Shown here: one piece after another, positions 6,817-9,548 of the stretch
How positions within the stretch are numbered: the first letter of the stretch is position 1
How the letters are laid out: every line of letters starts with the position of its first letter
Assembly (NCBI GenBank): GCA_022793555.1
Contig: JAAWDB010000006.1
Coordinates: 1 to 9,548 of the forward strand
Direction of reading: 5' to 3'
Source: Bacilli bacterium
Lineage (GTDB): Bacteria > Bacillota_I > Bacilli_A > RF39 > UBA660
DNA length: 9,548 bases
Made by a program: the position numbers and the translations under genes
The notes under the pieces: model-generated
Seen by the model: the letters and a program-made list of their open reading frames with translations, nothing else
Told to the model about the DNA's origin: nothing
Databases searched by the model: none

Positions 6817-7134
6817 TTATTTCTTTAATCGAACTGCCGTTCCATAGGCAATAATTTCCGCCGCACCGTTCATCACCGAAGAAGAACCATAGCGCACATT
6901 AATTACGGCATCAGCTCCTAAATTCTTTGCTTCATCAACCATTCGTTTCGTAGCCATCTGTCTTGCTAAAGAAATCATATCCGTATAAGAAGTAATTTCT
7001 CCCCCAACAATAGTTTTCATTCCAGCCATAAAATCTCGGCCAATATTTTTGGACTGCACAATTTGCCCCTTTACAATTCCTAGTGCCTCTTCAATTTCAC
7101 ACCCCGGTATATAATCAATATTTACTAGCTTCAT
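6817..7134 (-). CDS. YbjQ/UPF0145 family protein
   Basis: This is a small cytosolic protein of 105 residues, the normal length for the YbjQ family (UPF0145, sometimes labelled putative heavy-metal-binding). Members form symmetric oligomers in known structures, and their biological role is not established. Family marks include the start MKLVNIDYIPGCEIEEALGI, the central IGRDFMAGMKTIVGGEI and ARQMATKRMVDEAKNLGADA, and INVRYG. Metal binding should not be assumed: the protein has only one cysteine (C12) and no histidine. I chose ATG 7134 because GGAGG (7147-7143) sits 8 bases upstream; an ATG at 7149 is in frame but has no ribosome binding site. The start overlaps the end of merR by 20 bases, so the two are translated together. 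A regulator and a partner of unknown function under one MerR-type promoter suggest that YbjQ is part of the response. Confidence 0.88.
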   Translation of the reverse strand: MKLVNIDYIPGCEIEEALGIVKGQIVQSKNIGRDFMAGMKTIVGGEITSYTDMISLARQMATKRMVDEAKNLGADAVINVRYGSSSVMNGAAEIIAYGTAVRLKK

Positions 7135-7759
7135 CTTCTTCTCCTCCATTAATTTCTCGAATTCTCACAACTAAATTATAAATCATTCCTATAACAGGAA
7201 AACCAAATAATAAAACAAAAAACAGATAAATAATCCATGGTATTTGATCCGATTCCATAAACTGAAACCAAGATATCACACCAATCAAAAATAGAAAAAA
7301 ACTACTAAAAACGAAACTTGAAATAATAGCTCCTCGAATTTTTTTAGCTTTATTGGTATGAACATTTCGCAACGTAAATCCCTCCTTATTAAGCGTATTC
7401 ATATTCAAAAAATAGTTTTGAACATCAAATGAATCAAAGGTATCTGCTTTATTTTGTATTTCAAAACACATTTCTTTCACTTTAATAAATTTCGTTTCTT
7501 CTGCTTCAATTTTATGGATACGATCTTTCATACACTCTTGCAAAGATAAAACACCATCATTTAATCTTTTTAAGTCATTAATGGATACATCAAGTTCCCG
7601 AAGAAATTTAATTACCTTTAACTTTCTAATATCCTTATCCTCATAAATACGATAATCATTTTCACGATTTCTCTGCGGTTTTAAAAGACCATGTTCTTCA
7701 TAATAACGAATACTTTTCTTAGATAACCCAACCAGATGTTCAACTTCATGAATATTCAT
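7115..7759 (-). CDS. MerR-family transcriptional regulator with C-terminal membrane hairpin
   Basis: The 214-residue protein starts with a MerR winged helix-turn-helix (1-70). It shows the recognition pattern MNIHEVEHLVGLSKKSIRYY, then EEHGLLKPQR and NDYRIYEDKDIRKL. A dimerisation helix follows (about 72-105), in the usual place of the MerR coiled coil. After a linker come two hydrophobic segments, about 143-167 and 174-198. They are flanked by KKIR before and VRIREINGG after, so both ends should be cytoplasmic. No drug-binding GyrI-like domain or metal-binding cysteine cluster is seen: the only cysteines are C76 and C98. The signal is therefore probably sensed at or through the membrane, which is inference. 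ATG 7759 has AGGAGG (7770-7765) at 5 bases. It is the first gene of the merR-ybjQ operon and is preceded by a MerR-type promoter, so it is probably autoregulated. Confidence 0.88.
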   Translation of the reverse strand: MNIHEVEHLVGLSKKSIRYYEEHGLLKPQRNRENDYRIYEDKDIRKLKVIKFLRELDVSINDLKRLNDGVLSLQECMKDRIHKIEAEETKFIKVKEMCFEIQNKADTFDSFDVQNYFLNMNTLNKEGFTLRNVHTNKAKKIRGAIISSFVFSSFFLFLIGVISWFQFMESDQIPWIIYLFFVLLFGFPVIGMIYNLVVRIREINGGEEDEASKY

Positions 7760-7779
7760 AAACTCCTCCTCACACCATA

Positions 7780-7810
7780 ACTTTAGACCCTACCCCAAGG
7801 GGAAAGTCAA
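7780..7810 (-). promoter_or_regulatory. MerR-type promoter/operator of merR-ybjQ
   Basis: On the minus strand, TTGACT (7810-7805) and TAAAGT (7785-7780) are separated by 19 bases instead of the usual 17. The spacer carries an imperfect dyad from GAC (7808-7806) to GTC (7788-7786), with CCCC and GGGG facing each other near the centre. Seven of eleven positions pair. The long spacer with a dyad between -35 and -10 is the diagnostic layout of promoters activated by MerR regulators through DNA distortion. It lies about 20 bases upstream of the merR ATG, so the cognate regulator is very probably the adjacent gene. Confidence 0.85.
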
Positions 7811-7854
7811 GATGTTTTCTATAATAATTTTACAAAATTTTAAAATCAACCACA

Positions 7855-7880
7855 AGAAAAAAGAAATCATCTCTGACTTC
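7855..7880 (-). terminator. Terminator of the VanY-type carboxypeptidase gene
   Basis: On the minus strand GAAGTCA (7880-7874) pairs with TGATTTC (7869-7863), including one G-U pair, around the tetraloop GAGA. Six T residues follow (complement of 7862-7857). It begins two bases after the stop codon. Confidence 0.72.
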
Positions 7881-7882
7881 TA

Positions 7883-9100
7883 TTAATTTGCATATTCACT
7901 AGTAATTCCAAAATAATCTTCAAGAGAAATCCAATCTCCATTATTATATAACTTATAAGATAAATCCGTCCCTACATATCGTAAATGCCAAGACTCATAC
8001 TTATACCCTGTCTCCTTTTCTTTTCCTTTCGGAAAACGAATAACAAAGCCATATCGATAAGCATTTTCATTGACCCATTTACCTTCCTCGGTATTAGCAA
8101 AAGCGTCCGTAATCGAATTCAAATCAAAACATAAACCCGTTTGATGTTCTGAATGTCCTGGACGAGAAGAATACGTATCTGCTGCCGCTTTTCCATCTCT
8201 TGCTACATAATTATTATAAAGTTTTACTTGAACACTTTCTGGACGATATCCGCTTTGAATCCAAATATTAAGACCCAAAGCACTAGCATCCGATTTCATA
8301 GATTTCCAAGCATTATAAGCTGTATTATTAATACAAGTAGCACACTGAGTATTAACGCCAACCGCAGATTTATAAGTATCACTAGGAACAAAACCAGAGG
8401 CCAAAGGATACGTTTTATTCGCAATTAGAATACCATCGATATACACCGAACCATTAATTTTATAAATCGAATATCCTTTACTTGATGTCCCAATTAACTC
8501 TTTCTCACCACTTGGAACCGATAATGCCGGATAATTATAGGTATTAACTGTTTTCTTACTTACAATTAAAGTGAATGGTTCCTTTGCTTCATTTCCGCTT
8601 TTATCAACCGCTACATAAAAAAGTGGATAGTTTCCTTCCTGATTAATATCATAATCACCTTCTACACGAACCGAAACTTCTTCCTTGGAATTATCCGTAG
8701 CAGATACCCCATTTAATAAATCAACATTACTTCCTACCTTAGTAGATATCTCTTTTTGATAAGTAATTACTGGAGCAGTCTCATCAATAATATTAATAGT
8801 ACAGATTTGCATCCTTTCCTTATTATTATCTTTATAACGAACTGTAACCTCTTGCTTTCCTATTTTAGATGTATCAATTACTAAATCACGATCTAAAATT
8901 TCAAATGCATTGGCTTCTTTAATTAAAGCAGATAAAGTTAATTCGCTATTAACTTCAAAATTTAACTTTTCTTGAAAAACTATCGCTACCTCTTCTTTTT
9001 TATGAAAAACCAAATAAATTCCACCAAAGACTACTATCACAACTACAAATAATAGCATCATTAAACGCATTCGTTTCTGTTTCTTTTTTCTTTTTTTCAT
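7883..9100 (-). CDS. Membrane-anchored D-Ala-D-Ala carboxypeptidase, VanY/M15B family, with Ig-like domains
   Basis: This is an extracytoplasmic peptidoglycan carboxypeptidase, 405 residues from ATG 9100. A very basic N-terminus and one membrane helix (about 12-32) anchor it. Two Ig-like, DUF5011-type beta domains follow (roughly 45-107 and 108-182), recognisable by DETAPVITY and YVAVDKSGNEA. The catalytic VanY/M15 domain covers about 190-390. Its zinc ligands are H319 and D326 (SEHQTGLCFD) and H372, with catalytic E369 (ESWHLRYVG); R286 is in SGYRP. The family includes the D,D-enzyme VanY and L,D-enzymes of the LdcB/DacB type, and sequence alone does not separate them. A CATC motif (C253, C256) precedes the catalytic core and may form a disulfide. 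The start was chosen for GGGG (9110-9107), 6 bases upstream; ATG 9103 and GTG 9112 are also in frame, but the GTG lies almost at the transcription start. No vancomycin resistance genes are nearby. Confidence 0.9.
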   Translation of the reverse strand: MKKRKKKQKRMRLMMLLFVVVIVVFGGIYLVFHKKEEVAIVFQEKLNFEVNSELTLSALIKEANAFEILDRDLVIDTSKIGKQEVTVRYKDNNKERMQICTINIIDETAPVITYQKEISTKVGSNVDLLNGVSATDNSKEEVSVRVEGDYDINQEGNYPLFYVAVDKSGNEAKEPFTLIVSKKTVNTYNYPALSVPSGEKELIGTSSKGYSIYKINGSVYIDGILIANKTYPLASGFVPSDTYKSAVGVNTQCATCINNTAYNAWKSMKSDASALGLNIWIQSGYRPESVQVKLYNNYVARDGKAAADTYSSRPGHSEHQTGLCFDLNSITDAFANTEEGKWVNENAYRYGFVIRFPKGKEKETGYKYESWHLRYVGTDLSYKLYNNGDWISLEDYFGITSEYAN

Positions 9101-9123
9101 CATCTTCCCCACTTTTCAAAATA

Positions 9124-9132
9124 ATTATAACA
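9124..9132 (-). promoter_or_regulatory. Promoter of the VanY-type gene, extended -10
   Basis: The minus strand reads TGTTATAAT (9132-9124), a perfect TATAAT with the TGn extension. Transcription would start near 9117, about 17 bases before ATG 9100. There is no good -35 at 17 bases. Confidence 0.58.
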
Positions 9133-9154
9133 CCGAATTATTTAATAAATCATC

Positions 9155-9184
9155 AAAAAAAGAAAAAGTATGTCAACTTTCTCT
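9155..9184 (-). terminator. Terminator of the metallo-beta-lactamase-fold gene
   Basis: On the minus strand AGAGAAAGT (9184-9176) pairs with ACTTTTTCT (9169-9161), 9 pairs with one G-U, around a 6-base loop. Six T residues follow (9160-9155). The left arm begins inside the stop codon of the upstream gene. Confidence 0.62.
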
Positions 9185-9548
9185 ATTCTAAATTCCACCA
9201 AGAATCCTGATAATTCATGATATTTTGATAATCAATGCGTTGCCCAATCTTTGGCGTAATTACTATTATATTATGAGAAAGTGCCTGGCTCGTCATAATT
9301 TTCGGCGTTTCATTCCAATCATGATTTGATAAAGCAAACACACCCCAATGAACTGGAATCAAATATTTTGCTTGAACATCACTCGCTGCTTCTAAAGCCT
9401 CCATAGGACGCATATGAATTTTACTCCATTTCGTATTGTATTGCCCAGCATCCGATAGCATAACATCAACTTTTCCAAGTCTTTTATACACTTCCTTAAA
9501 ATGCGAACTATAACCACTATCTCCGGTAAAATAAACGGAATGAATACC
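9183..9548 (-). CDS. Metallo-beta-lactamase-fold hydrolase, NAPE-PLD/RomA-like (C-terminal part, partial)
   Basis: This is the last 121 residues of a minus-strand gene that enters from the right edge with an open frame. The piece begins GIHSVYFTGDSGYSSHFKEV, which holds the metal-binding Asp of the GDSGY motif (residue 10 of the fragment). It continues with SDAGQYNTKW, IHMRPMEALEAA and the metal-ligand histidine in LIPVHWGVFALSNHDWNE (H67). This series (GDSGY, GQYN, HMxPxEA, PVHWGxFxLxxHxWNE) matches the Lactamase_B_2 group that includes NAPE-hydrolysing phospholipase D and bacterial RomA-like proteins. The substrate in bacteria is generally unknown. The N-terminal HxHxDH metal site is outside the window, so catalytic integrity cannot be judged. 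A GTG at 9491 is in frame but internal, not a true start. The gene ends at its own terminator. Confidence 0.85.
   Translation of the reverse strand, partial: GIHSVYFTGDSGYSSHFKEVYKRLGKVDVMLSDAGQYNTKWSKIHMRPMEALEAASDVQAKYLIPVHWGVFALSNHDWNETPKIMTSQALSHNIIVITPKIGQRIDYQNIMNYQDSWWNLE

Noticed and set aside
6817..7759. A heavy-metal resistance operon (MerR plus a putative heavy-metal-binding YbjQ).
   Set aside because: Neither protein has the cysteine or histidine clusters expected for metal sensing or binding; the label comes only from family naming.
8153..8428. Plus-strand open frame rich in Ser, Ile and Arg.
   Set aside because: It is antisense to the VanY catalytic domain and has no signature of its own.
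7883..9100. A vancomycin resistance cluster, because of the VanY-type peptidase.
   Set aside because: No VanH, VanA-type ligase, VanX or VanRS genes are present; such peptidases are common wall enzymes.
9171..9176. Perfect TTGACA on the minus strand, a possible -35 for the VanY-type gene.
   Set aside because: No -10 lies at 16-18 bases (the best string is ATGATT), the TATAAT is about 41 bases away, and the string forms most of the loop of the terminator hairpin.
1..9548. CRISPR arrays, insertion sequences, phage genes, tRNA or rRNA genes.
   Set aside because: No regularly spaced repeats, transposase motifs, terminal inverted repeats with duplications or tRNA cloverleaf patterns were seen on either strand.

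Overview
The window comes from an AT-rich, low-GC endospore-forming Bacillota. Evidence for this is a complete GerA-type germinant receptor operon, strong AGGAGG-type ribosome binding sites, several TTG/GTG starts and short U-tailed terminators. UGA is used as a stop (the A subunit of the receptor and the MerR gene) and Trp is UGG, so the genetic code is standard and this is not a mycoplasma-type genome. The species cannot be fixed from the sequence; a gut-type Bacilli/Erysipelotrichia-like lineage is only a guess. Almost every base is assigned. The longest non-coding stretch is about 156 bases, so no stretch over 300 bases lacks a gene.

Layout. At 1-170 (minus) is the N-terminus of a TRAM-domain 23S rRNA uracil methyltransferase, cut by the window edge. 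Divergent from it, 250-3792 (plus) holds a spore germination operon in the order A-C-B, with overlapping genes. It ends in a hairpin that also serves the convergent miaB gene. The rest is all on the minus strand and splits into five transcription units. From right to left these are: the C-terminal part of a metallo-beta-lactamase-fold hydrolase (9183-9548); a membrane-anchored, Ig-like plus VanY/M15 peptidoglycan carboxypeptidase (7883-9100); a MerR regulator with a C-terminal membrane hairpin, coupled to a YbjQ-family gene (6817-7759); a FabG-like reductase coupled to a long uninterrupted pentapeptide-repeat protein (5375-6743); and miaB (3803-5218). Each unit except the edge-cut ones has a recognisable promoter and terminator.

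How the parts work together. The Ger proteins form one nutrient receptor of the inner spore membrane. MiaB and the RlmD-like enzyme are RNA modification housekeeping. The VanY protein trims peptidoglycan peptides outside the membrane. The most system-like unit is merR-ybjQ. It has a textbook MerR promoter (19-base spacer with an imperfect dyad reading into merR), a regulator predicted to sit in the membrane rather than carry a soluble ligand domain, and a translationally coupled UPF0145 protein of unknown role. The reductase/pentapeptide pair is also an uncommon two-gene unit, with an inverted repeat over its promoter. Nothing in the window looks like a phage, a transposon, a CRISPR array or a defence island.
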